The notes: generated from the letters alone by a model not told the origin. A stretch of 64,000 nucleotides of DNA from Kineosporia sp. NBRC 101731 (GCF_030269305.1 NZ_BSTC01000014.1:1-64000), one strand, 5' to 3'. Numbered from the stretch's first letter, positions 8,019-17,217 are shown. A program made the numbers and translations.

Positions 8019-8437
8019 TGAGTAGAAGTGCCCGCCGTGCCCGCACCACCCCCGAAAGATCAGACGATGCCGGGCGCTGCACGGTCACGATCTGCCGGGG
8101 CTGCTGTTGTGGCTCCCCCGCCAAGATTCCTCATCTGGACCATGAGGCGCAGTTCACCAGCCTGCACCGGGCGCTGCAGGGCGTCGCGCGCATCCGGCGC
8201 ACGTCCTGCCTGGATGCCTGTGACGAGGCCAACGTCATGGTCATCCAGCCGTCCGCCGAGGGTCGCCGGGCCGGTGGTCGCCCGGTCTGGCTCGGCCACG
8301 TCAACGATCCGGACGCGGCCGCCGACATCACCGCCTGGGTCGACAACGGGGGCCCCGGCCTGGCCGACCCTCCCGGCGTCATCGACCTGTACCTCTTCCA
8401 GCCCTCACGCCGCGTCCGGCACGAACTCGAGGGCTGA
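8018..8437 (+). CDS. thioredoxin-fold (2Fe-2S) ferredoxin-like protein
   Basis: A 139-residue protein. It carries a cysteine cluster CTVTICRGCCCG (from about residue 21) and, about 40 residues later, CLDACDEANVMVIQPS. This is the four-cysteine layout with a C-x3-C second pair seen in thioredoxin-like 2Fe-2S ferredoxins. A PVWLGHVNDPDAAADITAW segment and a C-terminal LYLFQPSRR follow, as in small actinobacterial ferredoxin-domain proteins. Its redox partner is not evident. The 11-bp repeats over the start suggest regulated expression. Confidence 0.75.
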   Translation: MSRSARRARTTPERSDDAGRCTVTICRGCCCGSPAKIPHLDHEAQFTSLHRALQGVARIRRTSCLDACDEANVMVIQPSAEGRRAGGRPVWLGHVNDPDAAADITAWVDNGGPGLADPPGVIDLYLFQPSRRVRHELEG

Positions 8438-8473
8438 GACAGTCCTGTCGGCACCGGGGTGAAGAATCTGCCC

Positions 8474-10330
8474 ATGAGTGACACCGCCGCGCCGTTCGTC
8501 ACCTTCACCGATGACGGTCACCCCGCCCGCTTCCACCACCCGGCGCTGCCCGAGCACCCGTTCGTGCTGCAGGAGGGCCGCGATCGCTGGCACACCGCCG
8601 AGCACCGCTGGGGCAGCGGGTTCGCGATCACCAGCGCGGGGTCCGGGCGGTGGCGGGGCAGCGGTGCGGTCACGAGCAGCCTGCGGGTGGACGTCGACCG
8701 GGTGGCGACGACGGAGAGCCTCACCGAGACGTATCGGTGGACGAACACGGGTGCGGTTTCCCTCGACGTCACCACCCTGGGCATCGTGGTGCCCCTGCGT
8801 GATGTGTACGAGTCCGCCACCGCCGCGCTCACCTCGGCCTGCCACGCGCACGTCTGGACGGGTGGGGAGTGGGCCTGGGTGCTGGCCCAGCCGATGTCGG
8901 GAGAGGGCCCGGTGCTGGGCCTGGTCGTGCGCACCGGTGCGCTGTGCGCCTACTCGGTGGAATCGCGCAACCACCTGACGTTCTCGAACATCCGTGGGCA
9001 CCTGGTGCTGCACCCCACCGACCACGGCCGCCATCCCGGCGCCTTCGGCGGGCAGCCCGTCATCCCCCTGGCGGCCGGGCAGAGCCACGAACTGTCGTGG
9101 GACGTACGCTTCTACGACGACGTGCCCGCCTTCCTGGCCGCGACCGACGCCCCGATCACCCTGGACCGTCTGGCGGCCGAGCAGGGGACGACGATCCTCC
9201 TCGACGGGGAACCGCTGGCTGGGCGCGGGGTCACCGAGGTGAACACCGGGACGGCCCGCACCACCGTGCTGTTCCACCGGCCGCGCCGGGAGATCGTCGA
9301 GCAGCGCGTCGCGTTCGTGCTGGAGCACCAGCGCGCCCGGGAGCGACCCGCCCCCGACTGCCACGCGCTCGTCCCGTTCGACAACGACACCGGGCTGACC
9401 CAGACCACCTCGGCCTGGGCCGACTGGTCCGACGGCGCCGAGCGCCTGGCCATGCCTTCCCTGCTCCAGCAGGCCCGGCTGCGCGGCTGGGGAGACGCAG
9501 ACACCCTGGACGCGGCCCTGCACGGCTGGGCCGCCTACGCCCGGGCCCGGCTCATCACCGCCGACCACGACGTGCTCTGGGGCAGCGACACCCCGCAGGA
9601 GAAGATCCGGCTCTACAACTTCCCCTGGATGGCAAGGTTTTTCGCTGACCAGTACGTGCTCTACCGGCAGCCCGAAGACCTGGAGCTGGCCGCCACCCTG
9701 ATCGAGCGCGTCTATCACCTCGGCGCCGACCAGCACCTGCTCATCGGGCACCCCGAGGCCGTGCTGCAGGTCGCGGACCTGCTGGACCGGCTGCCCGACC
9801 GCACCCGCGCGCAGGCCCTGCGCGAGAAACTGCGCCGGCACGCCCTGAACTTCGCCGGTCTGGGCACCGACCTGCCCGCGCACGAGGTCAACTACGAGCA
9901 GTCGATGGTCGCTCCCCTGGTCAGCCTGCTGGCCCTGGCCGCCCCCGAGAGCCCCGCCCTGCCCACGGCCCTGCGCTGGCTGCGCGCCTTCGGTGGCCCC
10001 CAGCCCCACGTGCGCCTGCACGACATCGGCATCCGGCACTGGGACGGCTACTGGTTCGGCCGGAACCGCCAGTGGGGCGACACCTTCCCGCACTACTGGA
10101 GCGTGCTGAGCGCCGTCGCGCTGCTGCAGAACCCGCACCGCACACCCGCCGACGAACAGGCCGCCGACGGCATCTTCCGCGCCAACACCATCGACTTCGC
10201 CGACGACGGCTCGGCCAGCTGCGGTTTCGTCATGCCCAGTTGCGTCGACGGCCGCCCTGCCCACACCGCCGACCCGCTGGCCAACGATCAGGACTGGGCG
10301 CTGGTGCTGTGGCTGCGCTCCGTTCCCTGA
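8474..10330 (+). CDS. six-hairpin-glycosidase-like protein, unassigned family
   Basis: A protein of about 618 residues with no signal peptide. The first 250 residues look like a beta-sandwich (YRWTNTGAVSLDVTTLGIVVPL, then VIPLAAGQSHELSWDVRFY). The rest is helical and Trp/His-rich, like an (alpha/alpha)6 barrel: NFPWMARFFADQYVLYRQPEDLELAATL, shown here in part as NFPWMARFFADQYVLYRQ, then HYWSVLSAVALLQNP. Conserved-looking acidic and aromatic motifs include HDIGIRHWDGYWFGRNRQ and GDTFPHYW. I suspect a carbohydrate-active enzyme related to uncharacterised GH-like families (DUF5695-like is one possibility). GTG 8459 is an alternative start. It is convergent with the next gene. Confidence 0.75.
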   Translation: MSDTAAPFVTFTDDGHPARFHHPALPEHPFVLQEGRDRWHTAEHRWGSGFAITSAGSGRWRGSGAVTSSLRVDVDRVATTESLTETYRWTNTGAVSLDVTTLGIVVPLRDVYESATAALTSACHAHVWTGGEWAWVLAQPMSGEGPVLGLVVRTGALCAYSVESRNHLTFSNIRGHLVLHPTDHGRHPGAFGGQPVIPLAAGQSHELSWDVRFYDDVPAFLAATDAPITLDRLAAEQGTTILLDGEPLAGRGVTEVNTGTARTTVLFHRPRREIVEQRVAFVLEHQRARERPAPDCHALVPFDNDTGLTQTTSAWADWSDGAERLAMPSLLQQARLRGWGDADTLDAALHGWAAYARARLITADHDVLWGSDTPQEKIRLYNFPWMARFFADQYVLYRQPEDLELAATLIERVYHLGADQHLLIGHPEAVLQVADLLDRLPDRTRAQALREKLRRHALNFAGLGTDLPAHEVNYEQSMVAPLVSLLALAAPESPALPTALRWLRAFGGPQPHVRLHDIGIRHWDGYWFGRNRQWGDTFPHYWSVLSAVALLQNPHRTPADEQAADGIFRANTIDFADDGSASCGFVMPSCVDGRPAHTADPLANDQDWALVLWLRSVP

Positions 10331-10334
10331 TCCG

Positions 10335-10706
10335 TCAGCGTCCGCCCCAGAACCGCAGCGTCTTCACCAGCAGGAGCACCACGCCTCCGATCGCCAGGAA
10401 GAGCAGCGGATTCACGAACCAGGGCACCAGGTTCTGCGTGGTGCCGTCCGCGTAGAGGCACTGCGTCACGATCGGGAAGCTGTGTTCCCGCAGCGGAGGG
10501 TCGGCCAGGGCCTTGCCAGGACACTGCGCGCTGACGCCCTTGAACCAGTTGCCGCTGGACGTGAACAGCAGCATGACCCACAGCACGTAGGTGCATCCGG
10601 CCGCGAAGAGCGTCACGAAGAAGAGGAACACACCGCGCAAGATCCCTATCTCCCAGTCACCGGAACGGACATCGGAACGATGTCTCACCTCCGGAACAGT
10701 AGGCAT
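10335..10706 (-). CDS. hypothetical membrane protein with two transmembrane segments
   Basis: About 123 residues from ATG 10706, with no clear ribosome site; an upstream ATG at 10733 is possible. The first hydrophobic helix is ILRGVFLFFVTLFAAGCTYV and continues to VMLLF. An external loop with two cysteines (AQCPGK and TQCLYADG) follows, then a second helix NPLLFLAIGGVVLLLVKTL. The loop cysteines could form a disulfide. No family recognised; the gene lies alone between convergent and divergent neighbours. Confidence 0.65.
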   Translation of the reverse strand: MPTVPEVRHRSDVRSGDWEIGILRGVFLFFVTLFAAGCTYVLWVMLLFTSSGNWFKGVSAQCPGKALADPPLREHSFPIVTQCLYADGTTQNLVPWFVNPLLFLAIGGVVLLLVKTLRFWGGR

Positions 10707-10750
10707 CCGCAAACTCACGCACATCGTCCTCAAGTACCGCTGAACGGCCC

Positions 10751-12355
10751 CTAGGTACCGGACTCCGGCAACCGATGCACCCGCAGTTGCAGCATCAGCG
10801 CGAACCTCTGCTCGGCGTCGGTCAGGTCGATCCCGCCCAGTTCGGTGACCCGCCGCAGGCGGTAGCGAAAGGTGTTCGGGTGCACGGGCACCGACGCCGC
10901 GGCGGCGATCACGTCGCCGAAGGCGTCCAGCCAGGCCCGCAGCGTGACGACCAGGAAGCTGCCGTGGGTCTGGTCGTACTCGGCGAGCCGCAGCAGCGCA
11001 CCGGACGGACGGTCACCGCGCGCGGCCACCTGGTCGCGTAGCTCCAGCAGCAGCGACTCGGCCTGCACCTCGTCCAGGCCGGCCACCCGGCGCCCGCGCG
11101 GGTTCTCCCGCAGCACCCGCAGGACACGGTCGGTGGCGGTGCGCGCACGCACCAGGCCCGCCAGGTCGGGCGCGACCGGGCCGACGGCCGCGACCGGACC
11201 CAGCCGCTCTCCCACCCGGTCGAGGAAGTCGCGGGCCAGGCGGGCGGCGCGCTCGTCGGCACCCGGCACCTGATCGGGCCGCATCGGCACCAGCCCGTAG
11301 GTCACCCCGCCGATCGTGGCCGCCACCGCGCGGGGGTGCACCGCGCTCAGGTGCATGGCGAAAGCATCGCCCAGGCGCTCCTGTTCGTCGTCCCCTACCA
11401 CCGCGAGCACCAACAGCGGTGACCCGGCCAGCCCGAGCCGGCCCAGTGCGTCCGTTGCCCCGGCTCCCCCGGTCAGCGCCGTACTGAGCAGGTCGGTACG
11501 CATCCGGCGCTGCCCGTCCGCCCCGGCCCGCACCCGCAACATGTGCAACGCAACAAGTTTCGCGGCCTCACCGAACGCCTGGATCCGGGCCTCACCGAGC
11601 GGGCCGGTCACCGTGGCCCAGATCGAGCCGAGCACCTCGTCACCGGCCCGCACCACGATCGCCAGCCGCGGCAGTTGCACGACCCCGGCGAACGTCACCG
11701 GGTCGACCAGCACCGGATCGTGCGAGCGGTGCAGGTCGCGGAAGACACCCCGGCGGGCCAGGAGCTCCCGCACCGGTTCGGGCACCTGCCGGCCCAGCAC
11801 CGTCTCCACCCGGGAGGCGTCCGCCTCGTTCTGCCGGCCGGAGAAGGCCAGCACCCGCGAGCTGCGATCCTCGATGGTGACCGGGGCGTCCATCAGCGCC
11901 GCGATCGCGTTGGCCACCGCGAACAGGTCACCGGCCGGCAGACCGCCCAGCGACTGCGGCCCGTCCGCCCCGACGTCGCCCTCGGCCAGCAGCGACCGCA
12001 GCAACGCGGCCAGGTGGGCCCAGGGCACCCCGCGGCTGAGCCCCAGCAGGCAGATCCCGGCCCGGTCGGCCGCCTCCCGCACCGCCGGGCCGGCCGGGAC
12101 CGGAGCGCGCACCACCAGGGCCAGCGCGCGCTCGCGGCCCAGCCGCCCGAGCAGGGCCACCACGTCGTCCTCCGTCTCCAGACCGACACCGAGCACCAGG
12201 GCGTGCGGCGGCAGCACCGGCTCGTCGAGCCGGTCGTGGATCACGACGCCGCCGATCTCCTGTGGTCGCTCCGCCACCGGGTGCACCAGATCGAGCAGCG
12301 TGGTGCCCAGGTCGTCCAGGACACGGGCGAGGCTGGCACGGGCACGGTCGGACAC
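10751..12355 (-). CDS. PucR family transcriptional regulator
   Basis: A 534-residue regulator. The N-terminal ligand-sensing domain (about residues 1-130) is followed by a GGDEF-like/CdaR middle. The C-terminal HTH_30 domain is recognisable from SVPVHPNTFRYRLRRVTELG and DLTDAEQRFALMLQLRVHRL. PucR/CdaR proteins regulate purine, sugar-acid and amino-acid catabolism. Here the gene starts 10 bp after the menC/NSAR stop, as the third gene of the GNAT-MenC-PucR operon, so it most likely senses the substrate or product of those enzymes. Confidence 0.93.
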   Translation of the reverse strand: MSDRARASLARVLDDLGTTLLDLVHPVAERPQEIGGVVIHDRLDEPVLPPHALVLGVGLETEDDVVALLGRLGRERALALVVRAPVPAGPAVREAADRAGICLLGLSRGVPWAHLAALLRSLLAEGDVGADGPQSLGGLPAGDLFAVANAIAALMDAPVTIEDRSSRVLAFSGRQNEADASRVETVLGRQVPEPVRELLARRGVFRDLHRSHDPVLVDPVTFAGVVQLPRLAIVVRAGDEVLGSIWATVTGPLGEARIQAFGEAAKLVALHMLRVRAGADGQRRMRTDLLSTALTGGAGATDALGRLGLAGSPLLVLAVVGDDEQERLGDAFAMHLSAVHPRAVAATIGGVTYGLVPMRPDQVPGADERAARLARDFLDRVGERLGPVAAVGPVAPDLAGLVRARTATDRVLRVLRENPRGRRVAGLDEVQAESLLLELRDQVAARGDRPSGALLRLAEYDQTHGSFLVVTLRAWLDAFGDVIAAAASVPVHPNTFRYRLRRVTELGGIDLTDAEQRFALMLQLRVHRLPESGT

Positions 12356-12365
12356 CTCGCAGACT

Positions 12366-13472
12366 CTAGAACGAGATCCACTCGGTGCTGGTGGTGACCT
12401 CCGCCAGCCGGTCGGGCAGGGGCGTCACGCCGATCCCGGGACCGTCCGGTACCGGCAGGTGCCCGTCCTGCAGCACGAACGGCTCGGTGATGTCGGCCTC
12501 GTAGTAGCGGCCGGACGACGACGTGTCGCCGGGCAGGGTGAATCCGGGCAGGGCGGCCAGGGCCACGTTCGCGGCCCGGCCGATCCCGGTCTCCAGCATC
12601 CCTCCGCACCAGACCGGCACGCCCGCGGCGGCGCACACGTCGTGGATCCGGCGGGCCTCCAGATAGCCGCCCACCCGGCCGGGCTTGATGTTGACGATCT
12701 GGCAGGCACCCAGCCGGATGGCCGCGGCCGCCGACTGCGCCGAGACGATCGATTCGTCCAGGCAGATCGGCGTGCTGATCCGGTGCTGCAGGTCGGCGTG
12801 CCCGAGGATGTCCTCCTCCGGCAGCGGCTGCTCGATCAGCAGCAGCCCGAACTCGTCCAGCCGGGCCAGTTCCCGCGCGTCGGACAGGGTGTAGGCGGCG
12901 TTCGCGTCGACCTGGAGCAGCAGGTCGTCGCCGAAGCGTTCCCGCACCGCACGCACCGGGGCGACGTCCCAGCCCGGCTCGATCTTCAGCTTGATCCGCA
13001 CGTACCCCTCGTCCACGTAGCCCTGCACCGCTTCGAGCAGGGCCGGGATGCTGTCCATGATCCCGACCGAGACCCCGCACGGCACCCGGTCGCGCACCGC
13101 ACCCAGCTCACGGGCGAAAGACCGCCCCTGCGCGCGCAGCTCCGCATCCAGCACGGCCGTCTCCAGGGCCGCCACCGCCATCCGGTGCCCGATGAACCGG
13201 GAGAGCACCGGGGCCACCTGGTGAGCCCCGGTGAGTTCGGTGTGCTGCAGCGCCGGGATCAGGAACCGGCGCAGCACATCGGCGGAGCCCTCGAGGTACT
13301 CGCTGGAGTACACCGGCTCGCTGAGCGTCACGCACTCGCCCCAGCCCTCCCCGACGTCGGTGACGGCCCGCAGCAGCAGGATGTCCCGGCTGGTCTGCGT
13401 CCCGAACGAGGTGCGGAACGGTGCCACCAGGGGCATCTCGATCCGGCGGAGCTCTACCCCGGTGAGTTTCAT
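12366..13472 (-). CDS. menC: N-succinylamino acid racemase / o-succinylbenzoate synthase family enzyme (enolase superfamily)
   Basis: A 368-residue MenC-type enolase-superfamily member. The second-half barrel has the catalytic pair KLK (K161, K163), metal ligands in VDANAAY (D189), IEQPL (E214) and CLDES (D239), and the second base K263 in NIKPGRVGGY. The start overlaps the stop of the upstream GNAT (ATGA), so the two are coupled. Menaquinone genes are absent. The GNAT neighbour matches the known arrangement in which NSAR and an N-succinyltransferase interconvert D- and L-amino acids through N-succinyl derivatives. I therefore prefer racemase over o-succinylbenzoate synthase, without proof. 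Confidence 0.88.
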   Translation of the reverse strand: MKLTGVELRRIEMPLVAPFRTSFGTQTSRDILLLRAVTDVGEGWGECVTLSEPVYSSEYLEGSADVLRRFLIPALQHTELTGAHQVAPVLSRFIGHRMAVAALETAVLDAELRAQGRSFARELGAVRDRVPCGVSVGIMDSIPALLEAVQGYVDEGYVRIKLKIEPGWDVAPVRAVRERFGDDLLLQVDANAAYTLSDARELARLDEFGLLLIEQPLPEEDILGHADLQHRISTPICLDESIVSAQSAAAAIRLGACQIVNIKPGRVGGYLEARRIHDVCAAAGVPVWCGGMLETGIGRAANVALAALPGFTLPGDTSSSGRYYEADITEPFVLQDGHLPVPDGPGIGVTPLPDRLAEVTTSTEWISF

Positions 13473-14281
13473 ACGTCGCTGCCTTCCCGCTCGAACTGCT
13501 CGTGCTGCCCGTGCTGCCCGTGCTGCCCGTGCTGCTCAGGCCGGGTCATCACATACCCGCCGTCGCGGTCGAACCCGGTGACCCGGGCCCCTTCGGCCAG
13601 CAGGCCGGTCATGGTTTCGCTGACCTGCGAGCGCCATTCGCGGGCCAGACCCGGGTCGGTGGCTCTCAGCAGGTGGACGTCGGTGGGCACCGCTATCAGT
13701 AACCGGTCACCATCGCGGGTGCCTGGCACAGGACGGCCCGTCGCATCGCGGCCCAGGGCGACCACGGCCCCGGCGGCCTTCTCAGCGGCCTCCGGTTCCC
13801 TCAGGTTCCAGCGCACGAGCAGCCGGTCGGAGGCGTCGGTGCCGTTGATGTCATCGCCCATCGGCCCGTAGAAGTCGGGCAGGTACTCCACCGCTCGGGC
13901 GCCCAGCTTGGCCAGGTTGAAGTAGGCGTTGCGGCCGATCAGCGGGTCGAAGGTCCAGGTGACCTCGGTGACGCCCCGCGCCAGGGCCCAGTCGCGCTGG
14001 TGCATCTTCAGCGCCTGCCCGACGCCGCGCCCGGCCGCGTCCGCCCGGACCCCGGCGATGTGGCTGTGCAGGGCGGCCTCGGCGGGCGCGTGGAAGAACC
14101 CGATGCAGGCACCGACCAGCGCCGTTCCATCGAACGCCCCGGCCACGTAGTTGCCGGCCTTGCTCAGGGCGCTCATCAGGTCGATGGTGGCGGGCGGGCG
14201 GGCGCCGCCCCAGATCGAGACGAACAGGTCGGCGACCTGCTGCATCTCGGGGAGGCCGGCGATCTCGCGCACAGTGCTCAT
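13469..14281 (-). CDS. GNAT family N-acyltransferase (candidate amino-acid N-succinyltransferase)
   Basis: A 270-residue protein. The acyl-CoA site is visible as VRADAAGRGVGQALKMHQRDWA (R/Q-x-x-G-x-G/A type), here quoted as AAGRGVGQALKMHQ. After it come VTEVTWTFDPLIGRNAYF and a long C-terminal part with LGARAVEYLPDFYG. This FDPL-x-x-x-N-A-x-F-N signature is typical of GNATs sitting next to NSAR enzymes, which N-succinylate D-amino acids. Near the C-terminus is a short QHG repeat (13504-13545). First gene of the operon; an M20 desuccinylase would be expected elsewhere. Confidence 0.85.
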   Translation of the reverse strand: MSTVREIAGLPEMQQVADLFVSIWGGARPPATIDLMSALSKAGNYVAGAFDGTALVGACIGFFHAPAEAALHSHIAGVRADAAGRGVGQALKMHQRDWALARGVTEVTWTFDPLIGRNAYFNLAKLGARAVEYLPDFYGPMGDDINGTDASDRLLVRWNLREPEAAEKAAGAVVALGRDATGRPVPGTRDGDRLLIAVPTDVHLLRATDPGLAREWRSQVSETMTGLLAEGARVTGFDRDGGYVMTRPEQHGQHGQHGQHEQFEREGSDV

Positions 14282-14296
14282 GGCCGAGAAGACTAG

Positions 14297-14674
14297 AAAG
14301 CGCGCCCTGCGTCCGGTTCGTGCGTCCGGACGAATCTGGCGGCGGGATTCGTCCGGGACGACAGAAGTGTCGCGACGGGTGCGGGTTGCCGCCGTGGAAC
14401 CACCGGCCCTCCGGCGGGCGCCCTCCGCCTGGAGCTCGACCTCTCCGGCTCCCCCTGGCTACAGGTCCATTCCGGCGACCAGGCCTGGCGCTGCGCCCTG
14501 ACCACCCGGCACACCGAGATCCTTCTGCTGCTGCACGCGGATGACCTGCCCGCCACCGGCCCGGAACTGACCGCCCTGCCTTTCTTCCAGCGGTCCATCA
14601 GCCCGGGGGGTGCGGGCGCTGGGCCTGGGCGGATGACGACGTCGGCCCGGACCGTACGGCAGCGGGGCCGGTGA
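14297..14674 (+). pseudogene. start-less ORF, probable remnant of an unknown gene
   Basis: A plus-strand frame open from the TAG at 14294 to a TGA at 14672-14674 has no ATG or GTG in its first half. It nevertheless reads like real protein in its second half: LRLELDLSGSPWLQVHSGD, then ALTTRHTEILLLLHADDLP and ELTALPFFQRS. Composition and third-position G+C fit coding DNA, and no other frame looks better. I take it as a truncated or 5'-degraded gene. No family recognised. Confidence 0.4.
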
Positions 14675-14807
14675 TCCCGGAAGCGTCCCGTAGGTCACAC
14701 TTTCGCACTATTCACAGTGTTCGCACAGATTGGGTGTGCGCGCCTGGCTAGGTTGACCTTCGTCATCCGCGACAGGAGGTCGCGGGATCGACGACACGGA
14801 GGTCTGT

Positions 14808-17138
14808 GTGCGAAGGGTTCTCACGAGCCTGGTGGTTGCTTCAGTGGTATCGGGGGCGGTGCTGGGACTTCCCGGCACCGCGCAAGCAGCCGCCGGGCCG
14901 GATCGCCGGCCCACGGGGTCGGACCATCTCACCAGCCCGATGCAGGAGAAGGCCACGGCCCTACGGGAGGAGGCGGTCAAGCAGGTCCTGGACGGGAAGG
15001 CGACCGTTCAGGAGCGCAACGGCAGCAAGGTGGTGAAACTGGCTGCCGCGGGCGACGACCGGTACGTCGAGCTGTCCCGGCAGCGCACCGACCGGGTCTT
15101 CGTGATTCTCGCGGAGTTCGGCAACCAGCGGCACGCGAGCTATCCGGACAAGAACACCGACAAGGCCACGCCGGGCCCGAAGAAGTTCGCCGGTCCGCTG
15201 CACAACCAGGTGGTCAAGCCGGGTAAGACCGACAACACCACGATCTGGCGGTCGAACTTCAGCCAGAAGTACTTCCAGGATCTGTACTTCGGCGTCGGCA
15301 AGGGCGTCGAGTCACTGAAGACGTACTACCAGACCCAGTCCTCGGGCCGTTACAGCATCGAGGGCAAGGTCACCGACTGGGTGAAGCTGCCCTACAACGA
15401 GGCCCGGTACGGCCGCTCGGACGGGTATCCGTGCGCCGCCAGCGTCTGCGGTAACACGTGGGCGATGGTCACGGACGCGGTCAAGGTGTGGGTCGCGGCC
15501 GAGAAGGCCAAGGGCCGTACCGATGCCCAGATCACGGCCGAACTGGCCACGTTCGACCAGTGGGACCGGTACGACCACGACGGCGACGGCGATTTCAACG
15601 AGCCGGACGGGTACATCGACCACTTCCAGATCCTGCACGCCGGCAGCGACCAGGCCTCCGGCGACGCCACGCAGGGTGAGGACGCGGTCTGGAGCCACCG
15701 CTGGTATGTCTCGGCGGCGGACGCCGGGGTCAAGGGCCCGGCCGGGAACCCGCTGGGAGGAACCCAGATCGGCAGCACCGGGATCTGGGTCGGCGACTAC
15801 ACCACCCAGGCCGAGAACAGTGGTCTGAGTACGATCGCGCACGAGTACGGTCACGACCTGGACCTGCCGGACGACTACGACGTCTCCGGCGGCGAGGGCG
15901 ACCCGGTGGAATTCTGGTCGCTGATGGCCCAGAGCCGGCTCAACGCCAAGGGAGAGGGCCTCGGTACGCGGCCCGGCGACCTCGGCGCCTGGAACAAGCT
16001 GATGCTGGGCTGGCTGGACTACACCGTGGTCAAGGCGGCCAAGGGCACGAACAAGACCGTGGCGCTGGGGCCTTCGGAGTACAACACGAAGCTGGCCCAG
16101 GCGGCTCTGGTGGTACTGCCCCAGAAACAGGTCAAGCAGTACCTGGTCGATCCGGTCTCGGGGAAGTACTCCTGGTGGGGCGGTACGGGGAACAACCTCG
16201 ACAACACCCTGACCCGCACCCTCACCCTGCCCACCGGCAGCCCGCGCCTGTCGTTCTCGGCGGCCTGGGACATCGAGGACTGCGGGACCGCGGCCTGCGA
16301 CTATGCCTTCGTCGAGGTCGACGACGGCAGCGGGTTCACGGCCGTTCCGGGCACGATCACCAGCCCGGACGAGGGCAACGGCATCGACGGCTTCAGCGAC
16401 TGGCGCACCGCCGGTTTCGACCTCTCGGCCTACGCCGGGCAGAAGGTGAAGCTGCGGTTGCGTTACACCACCGACGCCTCCGGCAACGGGGCGACCGGCT
16501 CCAAGCCGGCCGGCCTGTTCCTCGACCGGATCTCGCTGAAGGCCGGTAGCACCACGGTGTTCAGCGACGGTGCGGAGACGCTGGACAAGGCCTGGACCGC
16601 GAAGGGTTTCAAGCGCTCCACCGGCACCGAGAAGGTCGGGTACGAGCAGTACTACATCGCGGCCAACCGCACGTACGCCAGCTTCGACAAGTACCTCAAG
16701 ACCGGCCCGTACAACTTCGGCTGGTCGACGAAGCCCAACTACGTGGAGCACTTCGCCTACCGGCCGGGCCTGCTCGTCACCTACTGGGACACCTCGCAGA
16801 CCGACAACGACGTCAGTGTGCACCCCGGTCGCGGCCGCAACCTCACGGTCGACGCCCACCCCGCGACGCTCTACCGGGTGGACAAGAAGCCGTGGCGCTC
16901 GCGCGTCCAGCTCTACGACGCGGCCTTCGGACTCAAGAACACCGGCGCCCTGACCCTGCACCTGGACGGCAGGGTGTCGAAGATCAAGAGCCTGAAGGGG
17001 AACCCGCTGTTCGACGACACGAAGAACTACTACGACCCGGTGAAGCGTGACCACGGCGTGAAGGTCGCCGGATCCGGGGTGAAGATCAAGGTGCTGAAGC
17101 AGTCGGGTGTCTCGATGAACATTCGCGTCACCCGCTGA
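14808..17138 (+). CDS. secreted immune inhibitor A-type metalloprotease (peptidase family M6)
   Basis: A 776-residue secreted protease. The signal peptide is about residues 1-28 (RRVLTSLVVASVVSGAVLGL, then AQA). A propeptide region precedes the catalytic domain, which starts near DRVFVILAEFG. Zinc site: HEYGHDLDLPDDYD, with H345, E346 and H349. A calcium-binding-like DHDGDGDFNEPDGYIDHF precedes it. The C-terminal half has a MAM/jelly-roll-like part (SFSAAWDIEDCGTAACDYAF) and a final domain with the family-typical PGLLVTYWDTSQTDNDV and VHPGRG. GTG start with GGAGG at 14799. Expected to degrade extracellular proteins. A strong hairpin ends the transcript. Confidence 0.95.
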   Translation: MRRVLTSLVVASVVSGAVLGLPGTAQAAAGPDRRPTGSDHLTSPMQEKATALREEAVKQVLDGKATVQERNGSKVVKLAAAGDDRYVELSRQRTDRVFVILAEFGNQRHASYPDKNTDKATPGPKKFAGPLHNQVVKPGKTDNTTIWRSNFSQKYFQDLYFGVGKGVESLKTYYQTQSSGRYSIEGKVTDWVKLPYNEARYGRSDGYPCAASVCGNTWAMVTDAVKVWVAAEKAKGRTDAQITAELATFDQWDRYDHDGDGDFNEPDGYIDHFQILHAGSDQASGDATQGEDAVWSHRWYVSAADAGVKGPAGNPLGGTQIGSTGIWVGDYTTQAENSGLSTIAHEYGHDLDLPDDYDVSGGEGDPVEFWSLMAQSRLNAKGEGLGTRPGDLGAWNKLMLGWLDYTVVKAAKGTNKTVALGPSEYNTKLAQAALVVLPQKQVKQYLVDPVSGKYSWWGGTGNNLDNTLTRTLTLPTGSPRLSFSAAWDIEDCGTAACDYAFVEVDDGSGFTAVPGTITSPDEGNGIDGFSDWRTAGFDLSAYAGQKVKLRLRYTTDASGNGATGSKPAGLFLDRISLKAGSTTVFSDGAETLDKAWTAKGFKRSTGTEKVGYEQYYIAANRTYASFDKYLKTGPYNFGWSTKPNYVEHFAYRPGLLVTYWDTSQTDNDVSVHPGRGRNLTVDAHPATLYRVDKKPWRSRVQLYDAAFGLKNTGALTLHLDGRVSKIKSLKGNPLFDDTKNYYDPVKRDHGVKVAGSGVKIKVLKQSGVSMNIRVTR

Positions 17139-17144
17139 ACGACG

Positions 17145-17186
17145 ACGTGCCCGGGCTCCCTTGTCACCAGGGAGGTCCGGGCACGT
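17145..17186. terminator. bidirectional hairpin terminator
   Basis: ACGTGCCCGG at 17145-17154 pairs with CCGGGCACGT at 17177-17186. Inside, CTCCC (17156-17160) pairs with GGGAG (17170-17174). It lies between the convergent M6 protease and SpoOM genes. Two near-identical CTCAGACTGATTCAG-like copies follow at 17187-17221. Confidence 0.8.
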
Positions 17187-17217
17187 CTCAGACTGATTCA
17201 GATGGGCTCAGACTGGT

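Noticed and set aside
8405-10264. 619-residue minus-strand frame
   Set aside because: Val/Gly/Gln-rich antisense shadow of the six-hairpin-like gene.
12366-13472. Menaquinone-pathway gene by context
   Set aside because: No other men genes are present; the GNAT and PucR neighbours point to amino-acid metabolism.
11316-13871. 851-residue plus-strand frame
   Set aside because: Ser/Arg-rich antisense shadow of the PucR, MenC and GNAT genes, which are well supported on the other strand.
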